From the NCBI RefSeq assembly GCF_002382885.1, contig NZ_NWVL01000080.1:1-33998 (forward strand): DNA of 33,998 bases. Reading direction: 5' to 3'. Positions 22,929 to 30,944 of this stretch are shown in pieces. The DNA comes from Streptomyces sp. WZ.A104. GTDB lineage: Bacteria > Actinomycetota > Actinomycetes > Streptomycetales > Streptomycetaceae. Numbering within the stretch: position 1 is the stretch's first letter; each line of letters starts with the position of its first letter. Position numbers and translations under genes: made by a program. The notes under the pieces were generated by a model. The model searched no databases. It saw only the letters and a list, made by a program, of their open reading frames with translations, and was not told the DNA's origin.

Positions 22929-23948
22929 ATGTCGTTCATCGGCCGTGACATGGCTATCGACCTCGGGACTGCCAACACGCTGGTGTACGTCAGGGGGCGC
23001 GGCATCGTCCTGAACGAGCCGTCCGTCGTGGCCATCAACACCAACACCGGCGGAATTCTGGCGGTCGGCTCCGAGGCCAAGAAGATGATCGGGCGCACGC
23101 CGGGCAACATCGTTGCCGTGCGGCCGTTGAAGGACGGCGTGATCGCCGACTTCGAGATCACGGAGCGGATGCTCCGCTACTTCATCCTCAAGATCCACAA
23201 GCGTCGCTACCTGGCCCGCCCCCGCGTCGTCGTCTGTGTGCCCTCCGGTATCACCGGGGTCGAGCGCCGCGCGGTCATCGAGGCGTCCACGCAGGCCGGC
23301 GCGCGCCAGGTGCACATCATCGAGGAGCCCATGGCGGCGGCGATCGGCTCCGGTCTGCCGGTCCACGAGGCCACCGGCAACATGGTCGTCGACATCGGTG
23401 GCGGCACCACCGAGGTCGCCGTGATCTCGCTCGGCGGAATCGTCACTGCCCAGTCGATCCGGACCGCCGGTGACGAGCTGGACAACGCGATCATCCAGCA
23501 CATCAAGAAGGAGTACTCGCTCCTCCTCGGTGAGCGGACCGCCGAACAGATCAAGATCACCATCGGTTCGGCGTACGACCTGGACAAGGACGAGCACACC
23601 GAGATCCGCGGCCGCGACCTGGTCTCCGGGCTGCCCAAGACGGTCGTCATCTCGGCCGCCGAGGTCCGCAAGGCCATCGAGGAGCCGGTCAACGCGATCG
23701 TCGACGCCGTGAAGACGACGCTCGACAAGTGCCCGCCCGAGCTCTCCGGCGACATCATGGACCGTGGCATCGTCCTCACCGGCGGCGGCGCGATGCTGCG
23801 CGGCCTGGACGAACGGCTGCGCCGCGAGACCGGCATGCCGATCCACATCGCCGAGGACCCGCTGGACTCGGTGGCGCTCGGCTCCGGCAAGTGCGTCGAG
23901 GAGTTCGAGGCGCTCCAGCAGGTGCTGGACGCCCAGCCCCGCCGCTAG
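22929..23948 (+). CDS. mreB: Rod-shape/actin-like cell-wall protein MreB
   Basis: 339 residues, bacterial actin. The phosphate-1 loop DMAIDLGTANTLVY, the VVDIGGGTTEVAVIS phosphate-2 loop, and the adenosine motif GIVLTGGGAMLRGLDE are all present. In most rods MreB filaments guide lateral wall synthesis; Streptomyces grows at tips, and MreB there chiefly supports spore-wall formation. FIGRDMAIDL at the N-terminus is amphipathic and could bind membrane. The ATG at 22929 was chosen because AAGGGG lies 6 nt upstream; an in-frame ATG at 22908 would add seven residues. First gene of the mre cluster; a hairpin separates it from mreC, so much of its mRNA may be monocistronic. Confidence 0.97.
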   Translation: MSFIGRDMAIDLGTANTLVYVRGRGIVLNEPSVVAINTNTGGILAVGSEAKKMIGRTPGNIVAVRPLKDGVIADFEITERMLRYFILKIHKRRYLARPRVVVCVPSGITGVERRAVIEASTQAGARQVHIIEEPMAAAIGSGLPVHEATGNMVVDIGGGTTEVAVISLGGIVTAQSIRTAGDELDNAIIQHIKKEYSLLLGERTAEQIKITIGSAYDLDKDEHTEIRGRDLVSGLPKTVVISAAEVRKAIEEPVNAIVDAVKTTLDKCPPELSGDIMDRGIVLTGGGAMLRGLDERLRRETGMPIHIAEDPLDSVALGSGKCVEEFEALQQVLDAQPRR

Positions 23949-23967
23949 GGCGGGCAGAACACCACCC

Positions 23968-24006
23968 GATCCGGTGTGCGGACGCTACTGCTCCGCACGC
24001 CGGATC
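23968..24006 (+). terminator. Hairpin between mreB and mreC
   Basis: A 15-bp stem with one G-T wobble (GATCCGG-t-GTGCGGA against TCCGCAC-g-CCGGATC) and a 9-nt loop, 20 nt past the mreB stop. It likely attenuates rather than abolishes read-through to mreC. A direct repeat GATCGTTG follows at 24003-24010 and 24016-24023. Confidence 0.75.
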
Positions 24007-24083
24007 GTTGATACAGATCGTTGCCGTACGTGTGCTGACGCAGAGGCATCCGCGGAGGCGTACAGACGGGTACGAACATTCCG

Positions 24084-25142
24084 ATGAGGAAGGCACGGCC
24101 GCCGCACGTGAGGGACACACGAGAGAGCCGGCTGCTCCTGGTGCTGCTGATCGCCATCGCATTCGCCCTGATCACGGTGGACATCCGGGGCGGCGAGGGG
24201 TCACCGGTCGACGGCGCGCGGCACGCCGCCGCCAGGGTCTTCGGCCCGGTCGAGAACGGTGTGGCGGCGGCGGTCAACCCGGTGGGCAACGCCATAGGCG
24301 CGGTGCGGGACTCCGGCAACCGGCACGACCGGATCTCCACCCTGGAGCAGGAGAACGCCGCGCTGAAGGCCAGGCTCGGCAGCGACGACCGCACCAACAG
24401 CCGGGTGCGCCAGCTCGACGCCATGCTGAAGAACGCCGGCGCCGGACAGTACGGCATCAAGGGCGCCCAGGTCATCGCCATAGGAGCGGCCCAGGGCTTC
24501 TCCTGGACGATCACCATCGACGCCGGCTCCGATGACGGCATCCGCCGCGACATGACCGTCCTCAACGGGGAGGGGCTGGTCGGCCGGGTCACCACCGTGG
24601 GCCCCGGCACCGCGACGGTCCTGCTCGCCAACGACCCCGACTTCACCGTCGGCACCCGGATGGAGAAGACCGACGAGCTCGGCTTCGCCACCGGCCAGGG
24701 CACGCGCCCGTTGTCGGTGCAGTTCCTCAACGGCAAGGCGAAGGTGAAGAAGGGCGACCGGCTCGTCACCTTCGGCTCCAGCAAGGACAAGCCCTTCGTG
24801 CCCGGCGTCCCGGTCGGCGAGGTGGTCCGCGTCGACCCCTCCGGCGGCGCGCTGACCCGGACCGCCTACGTGAAGCCGTACGTCGGGTTCACCAAACTCG
24901 ACATCGTCGGCGTCGTCGTCCAGGCCCCGCGCGAGGACCCCCGCGACATGGTCCTGCCCAAGCAGCCCGTCAAGGCGAAGCCGAAGCCGACCCCCACCGT
25001 CACCGTCACCGTCCAGCCCAACGGGGACCTCGTCGACGGCTCGGGCAAGGTCGTCGGCAACATCAACGAGCAGCAGGGCGGTGACGCCGCCGGAGACCAG
25101 GCGGGCGACAACCAGCCCGGCACCGCGGACAACGAGGAATAG
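24084..25142 (+). CDS. mreC: Rod shape-determining protein MreC
   Basis: 352 residues, bitopic membrane protein. A short basic cytoplasmic tail, one membrane helix at about 17-35 (RLLLVLLIAIAFALITVDI), a coiled coil around 80-100 (ISTLEQENAALKARL), then the periplasm-side beta-barrel domains with AQGFSWTITIDAGSDDGI and GLVGRVTTVGPGTATVLL, the MreC signatures. MreC is thought to activate PBP2-RodA. The last 70 residues are a Pro/Lys/Thr tract and an acidic Gly/Asp/Asn tail not found in E. coli MreC. The ATG at 24084 lacks a clear Shine-Dalgarno. mreD follows after 11 nt. Confidence 0.95.
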   Translation: MRKARPPHVRDTRESRLLLVLLIAIAFALITVDIRGGEGSPVDGARHAAARVFGPVENGVAAAVNPVGNAIGAVRDSGNRHDRISTLEQENAALKARLGSDDRTNSRVRQLDAMLKNAGAGQYGIKGAQVIAIGAAQGFSWTITIDAGSDDGIRRDMTVLNGEGLVGRVTTVGPGTATVLLANDPDFTVGTRMEKTDELGFATGQGTRPLSVQFLNGKAKVKKGDRLVTFGSSKDKPFVPGVPVGEVVRVDPSGGALTRTAYVKPYVGFTKLDIVGVVVQAPREDPRDMVLPKQPVKAKPKPTPTVTVTVQPNGDLVDGSGKVVGNINEQQGGDAAGDQAGDNQPGTADNEE

Positions 25143-25153
25143 AGCTGATCCCC

Positions 25154-25819
25154 ATGCGCCTCAACCGGACTCTGCTCTCCACCGCCCTGGTCGTCGTCGC
25201 CCTGGTCCTCCAGGTCTCCGTCCTCGCCCGCCTCCAGCTCCCGGGCGCCGTCCCCGACCTGCTGCTCCTCACCGTCCTCGGACTCGCCTTCGTGTACGGG
25301 CACGTCAGCGGCGCGCTCATCGGCTTCGGCGCGGGCCTCCTCGCCGACCTGGCCCCGCCCGCCGACCACGCCGCCGGGCGCTACGCCCTGGTGCTCTGCG
25401 TCATCGGCTACCTCGCGGGCCTGGCCCGGCCGGAGAACGGGCAGCTCAAGTCGGCCTTCGCCCCGATGGCGGTGGTCGTCGCAGCCGCGATCGGCTCGAC
25501 CCTGCTCTACGCGGGCGTCGGCGCGCTCGTCGGCGACACGTCCGCCCGCCATGTGGGCCTGGGCGGCCTGCTGTTCACCGCCGCCGTCTACGATCTGCTG
25601 CTGGCGCCCTTCACCGTGCCGCTGATCATGGCGCTGGCCAGACGTACGGAGAACGACCCGGTCTCCGAGGCCTCCGGTGGCAGCAACGACGTCGCCGCGG
25701 GCTGGCTCTCCTCCGGCACCGGGCTGCGGATCGGCAACCAGCGCGGCGGGCTGCGCGTCAAGGCCGCCCGCAACCGGGCCTCCCGCGCGGGCCGCATCAA
25801 GGGGGTCAAGCGACTGTGA
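25154..25819 (+). CDS. mreD: Rod shape-determining protein MreD
   Basis: 221 residues with about five to six membrane segments in the first 165; PGAVPDLLLLTVLGLAFVYG with the conserved Pro-Asp is the family motif. The C-terminal 55 residues are hydrophilic and basic (RVKAARNRASRAGRIKGVKR), an extension beyond the 160-170 residues usual for MreD, and cytoplasmic if the helix count is even. MreD works with MreC to organise the elongation machinery at the membrane. GAG 8 nt before the ATG is a weak ribosome site; coupling to mreC is likely. Its TGA overlaps a GTG (GTGA) that opens a small downstream ORF. Confidence 0.92.
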   Translation: MRLNRTLLSTALVVVALVLQVSVLARLQLPGAVPDLLLLTVLGLAFVYGHVSGALIGFGAGLLADLAPPADHAAGRYALVLCVIGYLAGLARPENGQLKSAFAPMAVVVAAAIGSTLLYAGVGALVGDTSARHVGLGGLLFTAAVYDLLLAPFTVPLIMALARRTENDPVSEASGGSNDVAAGWLSSGTGLRIGNQRGGLRVKAARNRASRAGRIKGVKRL

Positions 25820-25923
25820 AGCCGTACGCGACCGGAGGGCACCGGAGGCGCCGCGTGAGGCTGTGCTTCCCGGGGGACGCCTCCCGTACCCCCGGCCGAA
25901 CCACCACCGGGGGCGTCCTGTGA
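25816..25923 (+). CDS. Putative 35-codon ORF linking mreD to mrdA
   Basis: It begins with the GTG inside GTGA at the mreD stop and ends with the TGA inside GTGA at the mrdA start, so it overlaps both neighbours by 4 bp and fills the whole gap. The product would be very basic (VKPYATGGHRRRRVRL...) with a Pro/Thr/Gly-rich end and one Cys, and no recognisable family. AAGGGGG lies 10 nt before its GTG. It may serve to couple translation of mrdA to mreD rather than make a stable peptide. The alternative is that the gap is untranslated and the overlaps are chance. Confidence 0.4.
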   Translation: MKPYATGGHRRRRVRLCFPGDASRTPGRTTTGGVL

Positions 25924-28142
25924 GCAACATCCCCGAGACCGGGCGGACCCAGCGGGTCCAGATCCGGCTCATCGTCATCCAGGTCCTCGTCTTCTCCCTG
26001 CTGCTCACCCTCGGCGGCCGCCTCTGGTACCTCCAGATCCGCAACGGCGACGAGTACACCGCCGAGGCCGCGGGCAACGGGGTGCAGCAGGTCGTCCAGC
26101 CCGCCGTACGCGGCTCGATCCTCGACGCCCGGGGCGTACCGCTCGCCGACAACGAGACCCGGCTCGTCGTCTCCGCCAGCCGCACCGAGCTGCTGAAGAT
26201 GAAGGACGACGGCGTCGAGGTCCTCACCCGGCTCGCCGACGTCCTGAACATGAAGCCGAAGGACGTCCAGGAAAAGATCCGCCTCTGCGACTCCAAGACC
26301 CCCCAGCCCTGCTGGAACGGCTCGCCCTACCAGCCGATCCCGGTCACCGACGAGGCCACCACCCAGCAGGCACTCCAGATCCGCGAGCGGGCCGAGGACT
26401 TCCCCGGCATCACCGCCGAACCCACCGCCGTACGCCGCTACACCGCACCCGGCAAGGCGAGGACCGCACAGGTCCTCGGCTATCTGTCGCCCGTCACCGA
26501 CGAGGAGATCCAGGAGGCGCAGGACGGCCCGTCGCCCTACCTCCGCTCCGACCAGGTCGGCCGCTCCGGCCTGGAGCGCACGTACGACAAGGAACTGCGC
26601 GGCAAGGCGGGCGTCACCCGCTACGAGGTCGACAACCTCGGCCGCGTCCTGGGCGAGGCGGAGAACGACCCGGCGGTGTCCGGCTCCAGCCTCGTCACGA
26701 GCCTCGACGCACGCGTTCAGGCGGTGGCCGAGTACGAGCTCGCCGCCGCCATGAAGAAGATGCGCGGCGAGACCGACAAGATCACCGGACGGAAGTACGA
26801 GGCCGACTCCGGCGCCGTCGTCGTCATGGAGTCGAAGACCGGCCGCATCGTGTCGATGGCCTCCCAGCCCGACTACGACCCCAACGCCTGGGTCGGCGGC
26901 ATCTCCGGCAAGGAGTACGCCAAGCTCACCAGCGAGAAGTCCAACTACCCGCTGCTCAACCGGGGCATCCAGGGCCAGGCGCCCGCCGGATCGATCTTCA
27001 AGGTGGTCTCGGCCAGCGCCGCCGTGCGGGCCGGGCACGACTTCAACGACCGCTACAACTGCAGCAGCTCCTACAGCCTCGGCAGCCAGACCTTCGCCAA
27101 CTTCGAGTCCAAGGGGCACGGCCCCATCACCCTCGGCGACGCGCTCAAGTACTCCTGCAACACCGTCTTCTACCGCCTCGGCCACGAGGAGTGGGTGCGG
27201 GACGGCGGCATAAAGCCGAAGAAGGACGCCAAGGACTGGTTCTACCGCACCGCCCGTGACTTCGGGCTCGGCTCCGAGACCGGCATCGACCTGCCCAACG
27301 AGGTCAAGGGGCGCATCCCCGACCGCGAGTGGAAGCGGGACTTCTGGAAGGCGAACAAGGACGCCTGGTGCAAGCAGGGCAAGAAGGGCGGCACCTACGT
27401 CCAGCAGATCGCCTACGAGAACTGCCTCGAAGGCAACCAGCTCAAGGCCTACGACAGCATCAACTACGCGATCGGGCAGGGGGACGTCCTCGTCACCCCC
27501 ATCCAGATGGCCACCGCCTACGCCGCCATCAGCAACGGCGGCACCCTCCACGCCCCCACCGTCGGCAAAGCCGTGATCAGCCCCGACGGCAAGAACGTCC
27601 GGGAGATCAAGCCCAAGGTCACCGGGAAGCTGCCGGTCGACGCCCAGACCATCAAGGACCTCGACAAGGGCCTGCGCTCGGTGGTCGAGCCCGGCGGCAC
27701 CGCCGCCTGGCGGTTCGGCGGCTGGCCGCAGGACAAGATCCCGATGCGGGCCAAGACCGGCACCGCCCAGGTGTACGGCAAGCAGACCACCTCGTGGTTC
27801 GCGACCTACACCGACGACTACACGATCGTCATGACGATCTCCCAGGCCGGCACCGGCTCCGGTGCCTCCGGGCCCGCCGTGCGCAAGATCTACGACGCGC
27901 TCTACGGCCTCGACGCCGAGGGCAACCAGGACCTGAAGAGGGCCCTGCTGCCGAAGCCCCAGAAAGCGCTGCCCAAGATCGAGCCGGACGGCTCGATCCA
28001 CGCCCCGAAGGTCGAGCCCTACGACCCCACCCCGGTCGAGCCGGAAGGACAGCCGGTGGAGCCGGAACAACAACTGCCCGTGCAGCCCACGGGCCAGCCG
28101 GGACTCACCGGATCACCGGCGACCACGGGGAGGCAACCCTGA
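25920..28142 (+). CDS. mrdA: Penicillin-binding protein 2, class B transpeptidase
   Basis: 740 residues, plasma-membrane enzyme that cross-links peptidoglycan as partner of RodA. One N-terminal membrane helix (about 17-35), a dimerisation/pedestal region (about 45-270) and a transpeptidase domain (about 290-655). Active-site motifs: S358-x-x-K361 in PAGSIFKVVS, S412-C-N414, and K612-T-G614 in RAKTGTAQVYG. The last 70-80 residues are Pro/Glu/Gln-rich, an extracytoplasmic tail. The pedestal has an unusual Cys pair around CDSKTPQPCW. The GTG at 25920 fits the SNIPETGRTQRVQIRL start, though its ribosome site (GGGGG) is poor and coupling from upstream is likely. The stop overlaps the rodA start by one base. 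Confidence 0.96.
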   Translation: MSNIPETGRTQRVQIRLIVIQVLVFSLLLTLGGRLWYLQIRNGDEYTAEAAGNGVQQVVQPAVRGSILDARGVPLADNETRLVVSASRTELLKMKDDGVEVLTRLADVLNMKPKDVQEKIRLCDSKTPQPCWNGSPYQPIPVTDEATTQQALQIRERAEDFPGITAEPTAVRRYTAPGKARTAQVLGYLSPVTDEEIQEAQDGPSPYLRSDQVGRSGLERTYDKELRGKAGVTRYEVDNLGRVLGEAENDPAVSGSSLVTSLDARVQAVAEYELAAAMKKMRGETDKITGRKYEADSGAVVVMESKTGRIVSMASQPDYDPNAWVGGISGKEYAKLTSEKSNYPLLNRGIQGQAPAGSIFKVVSASAAVRAGHDFNDRYNCSSSYSLGSQTFANFESKGHGPITLGDALKYSCNTVFYRLGHEEWVRDGGIKPKKDAKDWFYRTARDFGLGSETGIDLPNEVKGRIPDREWKRDFWKANKDAWCKQGKKGGTYVQQIAYENCLEGNQLKAYDSINYAIGQGDVLVTPIQMATAYAAISNGGTLHAPTVGKAVISPDGKNVREIKPKVTGKLPVDAQTIKDLDKGLRSVVEPGGTAAWRFGGWPQDKIPMRAKTGTAQVYGKQTTSWFATYTDDYTIVMTISQAGTGSGASGPAVRKIYDALYGLDAEGNQDLKRALLPKPQKALPKIEPDGSIHAPKVEPYDPTPVEPEGQPVEPEQQLPVQPTGQPGLTGSPATTGRQP

Positions 28143-29335
28143 TGGCAGGTGGATTCTCCGTCTCCCGTTACGGCCCCGACGAGGGCTCCTGGGCCAAGCT
28201 GACCGCCCGCGACTCCCTCGCACGGCGGCTGGACTGGCCGCTGCTCGGGGCATCGCTCGCGCTCTCCTTCCTCGGTGCGCTGCTGGTCTGGTCCGCGACC
28301 CGCAACCGCGACCACCTCACCCAGGGCGACCCGTACTTCTTCCTCCTCCGGCACGCCCTGAACACCGGCATCGGCCTCATCCTGATGACCGCCACGATCT
28401 GGCTCGGCCACCGCACCCTGCGCGGCGCCGTCCCGGTCCTCTACGGCGCCTCCGTGCTGCTGGTCATGGCCGTCCTCACCCCGCTCGGCACCACGATCAA
28501 CGGCGCCCACGCGTGGATCAAGCTCCCGGCCGGCTTCTCGATCCAGCCCTCCGAGTTCACCAAGATCACCATCATTCTGGTGATGGCGATGCTGCTGGCC
28601 GCCCGCGTCGACGCGGGCGACCAGGCCCACCCCGACCACCGCACCGTCGCCAAGGCGCTCGGCCTCGCGGCGATCCCCATGGCCGTCGTCATGCTGATGC
28701 CGGACCTCGGCTCGGTGATGGTCATGGCCGTCATCGTCCTCGGCGTGCTGCTGGCCTCCGGCGCCTCCAACCGCTGGGTCTTCGGCCTCCTCGGCGCGGG
28801 CGCGGGCGGGGCCGTCGCCGTCTGGCAGCTGGGGCTGCTCGACGACTACCAGATCGCCCGCTTCGCCGCCTTCGCCAACCCGGCGCTCGACCCGGCGGGC
28901 GTCGGCTACAACACCAACCAGGCCCGGATCGCGATCGGCTCCGGCGGACTCACCGGCACGGGGCTCTTCCAGGGCACCCAGACCACCGGCCAGTTCGTCC
29001 CCGAGCAGCAGACCGACTTCGTCTTCACCGTCGCCGGTGAGGAGCTGGGCTTCCTCGGCGCCGGGCTGATCATCCTGCTCCTGGGCGTCGTCCTGTGGCG
29101 CGCCTGCCGGATCGCCCGCGAGACGACCGAGCTGTACGGCACGGTCGTCGCCGCCGGGATCATCGCCTGGTTCGCCTTCCAGGCCTTCGAGAACATCGGC
29201 ATGACGCTCGGCATCATGCCGGTCGCCGGACTGCCGCTGCCCTTCGTCTCCTACGGAGGGTCCTCGATGTTCGCCGTCTGGATCGCGATCGGACTCCTCC
29301 AGTCGATCAGGGTGCAACGGCCGATGTCTGCCTGA
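28142..29335 (+). CDS. rodA: Peptidoglycan glycosyltransferase RodA, SEDS family
   Basis: 397 residues with about ten membrane segments. RodA polymerises lipid II into glycan strands. PEQQTDFVFTVAGEELGFLG holds the catalytic aspartate, D292, equivalent to the essential Asp of characterised RodA proteins. Other SEDS blocks: AHAWIKLPAGFSIQPSEFTK and GLPLPFVSYGGSSM near the C-terminus. In Streptomyces this homologue is called sfr. GGGGAGG 8 nt before the ATG and the TGATG overlap with mrdA show tight coupling, as expected for the RodA-PBP2 pair. A soluble N-terminal tail of about 30 residues precedes the first helix. Confidence 0.97.
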   Translation: MAGGFSVSRYGPDEGSWAKLTARDSLARRLDWPLLGASLALSFLGALLVWSATRNRDHLTQGDPYFFLLRHALNTGIGLILMTATIWLGHRTLRGAVPVLYGASVLLVMAVLTPLGTTINGAHAWIKLPAGFSIQPSEFTKITIILVMAMLLAARVDAGDQAHPDHRTVAKALGLAAIPMAVVMLMPDLGSVMVMAVIVLGVLLASGASNRWVFGLLGAGAGGAVAVWQLGLLDDYQIARFAAFANPALDPAGVGYNTNQARIAIGSGGLTGTGLFQGTQTTGQFVPEQQTDFVFTVAGEELGFLGAGLIILLLGVVLWRACRIARETTELYGTVVAAGIIAWFAFQAFENIGMTLGIMPVAGLPLPFVSYGGSSMFAVWIAIGLLQSIRVQRPMSA

Positions 29336-29340
29336 ACCGG

Positions 29341-29352
29341 CCCCGCAAGGGG
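29341..29352 (+). other. Small GNRA-loop hairpin before the CYTH-CHAD gene
   Basis: CCCC-GCAA-GGGG, a 4-bp stem with a stable GCAA tetraloop in the 30-nt gap between rodA and the next gene, ending just before the AGGAG. Too short for a terminator; might tune translation. Confidence 0.3.
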
Positions 29353-29365
29353 TAGGAGCCGGTAT

Positions 29366-30895
29366 ATGGCGGACACCAAGCGCGAGATCGAGCGGAAGTA
29401 CGAGGCCACCGACGCCACCCGGCTGCCCGACCTCGGCCGGGCGGCCGGAGTCGGCCGGGTGGTCCCGCGCGGCCGGACCGAGCTGGACGCCGTCTACTAC
29501 GACACCGCCGACCTCCGCCTCGCCGCCGATGCCCTCACCCTGCGCCGCAGGACCGGCGGGTCCGACGCGGGCTGGCACCTGAAGTTCCCCGTCGCCACCG
29601 GCATCCGGGACGAGATCCACGAACCCCTCGCCGACACCCTGCCCCGCCCGCTGGCCGCCCTGCTCCGCTCCCGGGTCCGCCACGCCGAGCTCGCCCCCGT
29701 CGTCCGGCTGCTGTCCTCCCGTGACGTCCACCACCTGCTGGCCGCCGACGGCACGCTTCTCGCCGAGGTCAGCGTCGACACGGTGCTCGCCGAACGCCTC
29801 GCGGGGGAGGGGAGCGGCACCACGGCCACCTGGACCGAGATCGAGGTCGAGCTGGCCGACGACGGTGACCCGGCCTTCCTGGACGCCGTCGAGAAGCGGC
29901 TCCGCAAGGCCGGGGTGCGCCCCGCGGAATCCGCCTCCAAACTGGCCCGCGCCCTGGCCGAGACGGGGCCCGTACGCCAGGGGAAGCGGCCGGATCGGGA
30001 CGAGCCCCGGACCACGGGCGACCACGTCCTCGCCTACGTACGGAAACAGATCCGCGCGATCGTCGACCTCGACCCCGCCGTCCGCCGCGACCTGCCCGAC
30101 TCCGTGCACAGGATGCGCGTCGCCACCCGGCGGCTGCGCAGCGCCTTCAAGACGTACGGGAAGGTCCTCGACCGCGAGGTCACCGACCCCGTCGGCGCCG
30201 AGCTCAAGTGGCTGGCCGCCGAACTCGGCGTCGACCGCGACCAGGAGGTCCTGGACGACCGGCTCAGCAGCCGGATCGAGGCCCTGCCCGGCGCCCTGGC
30301 CCTCGGGCCGGTGCGCGGCCGGCTCCGCGCCTGGTCGGCCGCCCGCCGCACCGGATCGCGCCGCAGGATCATCGACGTACTGGACGGGAAGCGGTATCTG
30401 GCGCTCCTGGACACCCTCGACGCGCTCGCCGCCGACCCGCCCCTGCGCCCCGCCGCGTCCCGCAATCCCGACAAGGCGCTGCCCCGCGCGCTGCTCAAGG
30501 ACTACGGCCGCCTCGCCACCCGCATCGGCCACGCCCTCGACCGGCCGCCGGGGCCCGAGCGGGACACCGCGATGCACGAGGCCCGCAAGGCCGCCAAACG
30601 CGCCCGGTACGCGGGGGAGGCGGCCAGAGGCGCGCTCGGCGGCCCCGCCAAGCGCTTCGCCGAACGGATGAAGGCCGTGCAGACCGTCCTCGGCGACCAC
30701 CAGGACAGCGTCGTCGCCCGCGAGGCCCTGCGCACCCTCGGCATCCAGGCACATGCGGCGGGAGAGTCCGCCTTCACCTGGGGCCTCCTGTACGGCCAGG
30801 AGGAGGCGGCCGCCGACGCCAGGGAGCGCGAGCTGCCCGAGGTGTGGGCCCGGGCCTCGGCCCCGGCACTGCGGGCGGATCTGGGGCACCGCTGA
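29366..30895 (+). CDS. CYTH and CHAD domain protein
   Basis: 509 residues. The CYTH domain (about 1-200) opens with REIERKY (6-12), the Glu-x-Glu-x-Lys entry strand of triphosphate-tunnel enzymes, followed by YYDTADLRLAADALTLRRR and WHLKFP and, on later strands, the acidic WTEIEVELAD. The CHAD domain (about 218-495) has its histidine/basic motifs at H248 (HRMRVATRRLRSAFKTYG) and H404 (HEARKAAKRARYAGE). CHAD binds inorganic polyphosphate; CYTH hydrolyses or uses triphosphates. The combined protein probably handles polyphosphate or another linear polyanion in the cytosol, but the reaction is not established. AGGAG 7 nt before the ATG; 30 nt after rodA with no terminator, so it may be read from the mre operon. 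Confidence 0.92.
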   Translation: MADTKREIERKYEATDATRLPDLGRAAGVGRVVPRGRTELDAVYYDTADLRLAADALTLRRRTGGSDAGWHLKFPVATGIRDEIHEPLADTLPRPLAALLRSRVRHAELAPVVRLLSSRDVHHLLAADGTLLAEVSVDTVLAERLAGEGSGTTATWTEIEVELADDGDPAFLDAVEKRLRKAGVRPAESASKLARALAETGPVRQGKRPDRDEPRTTGDHVLAYVRKQIRAIVDLDPAVRRDLPDSVHRMRVATRRLRSAFKTYGKVLDREVTDPVGAELKWLAAELGVDRDQEVLDDRLSSRIEALPGALALGPVRGRLRAWSAARRTGSRRRIIDVLDGKRYLALLDTLDALAADPPLRPAASRNPDKALPRALLKDYGRLATRIGHALDRPPGPERDTAMHEARKAAKRARYAGEAARGALGGPAKRFAERMKAVQTVLGDHQDSVVAREALRTLGIQAHAAGESAFTWGLLYGQEEAAADARERELPEVWARASAPALRADLGHR

Positions 30896-30944
30896 CCGGG
30901 GTACGCTGGATGGTCACCCCTGCCGGCTCACGAAGGTTCGCGAG

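Noticed and set aside
25677..25919. Upstream extension of mrdA by 81 codons
   Set aside because: It would overlap mreD out of frame, is Pro/Arg/Ala low complexity, and the GTG at 25920 gives the expected PBP2 N-terminus.
28019..30889. 956-codon minus-strand open frame opposite rodA and the CYTH-CHAD gene
   Set aside because: Gly/Asp/Gly-rich translation without motifs; the plus strand encodes two recognisable proteins over the same interval.
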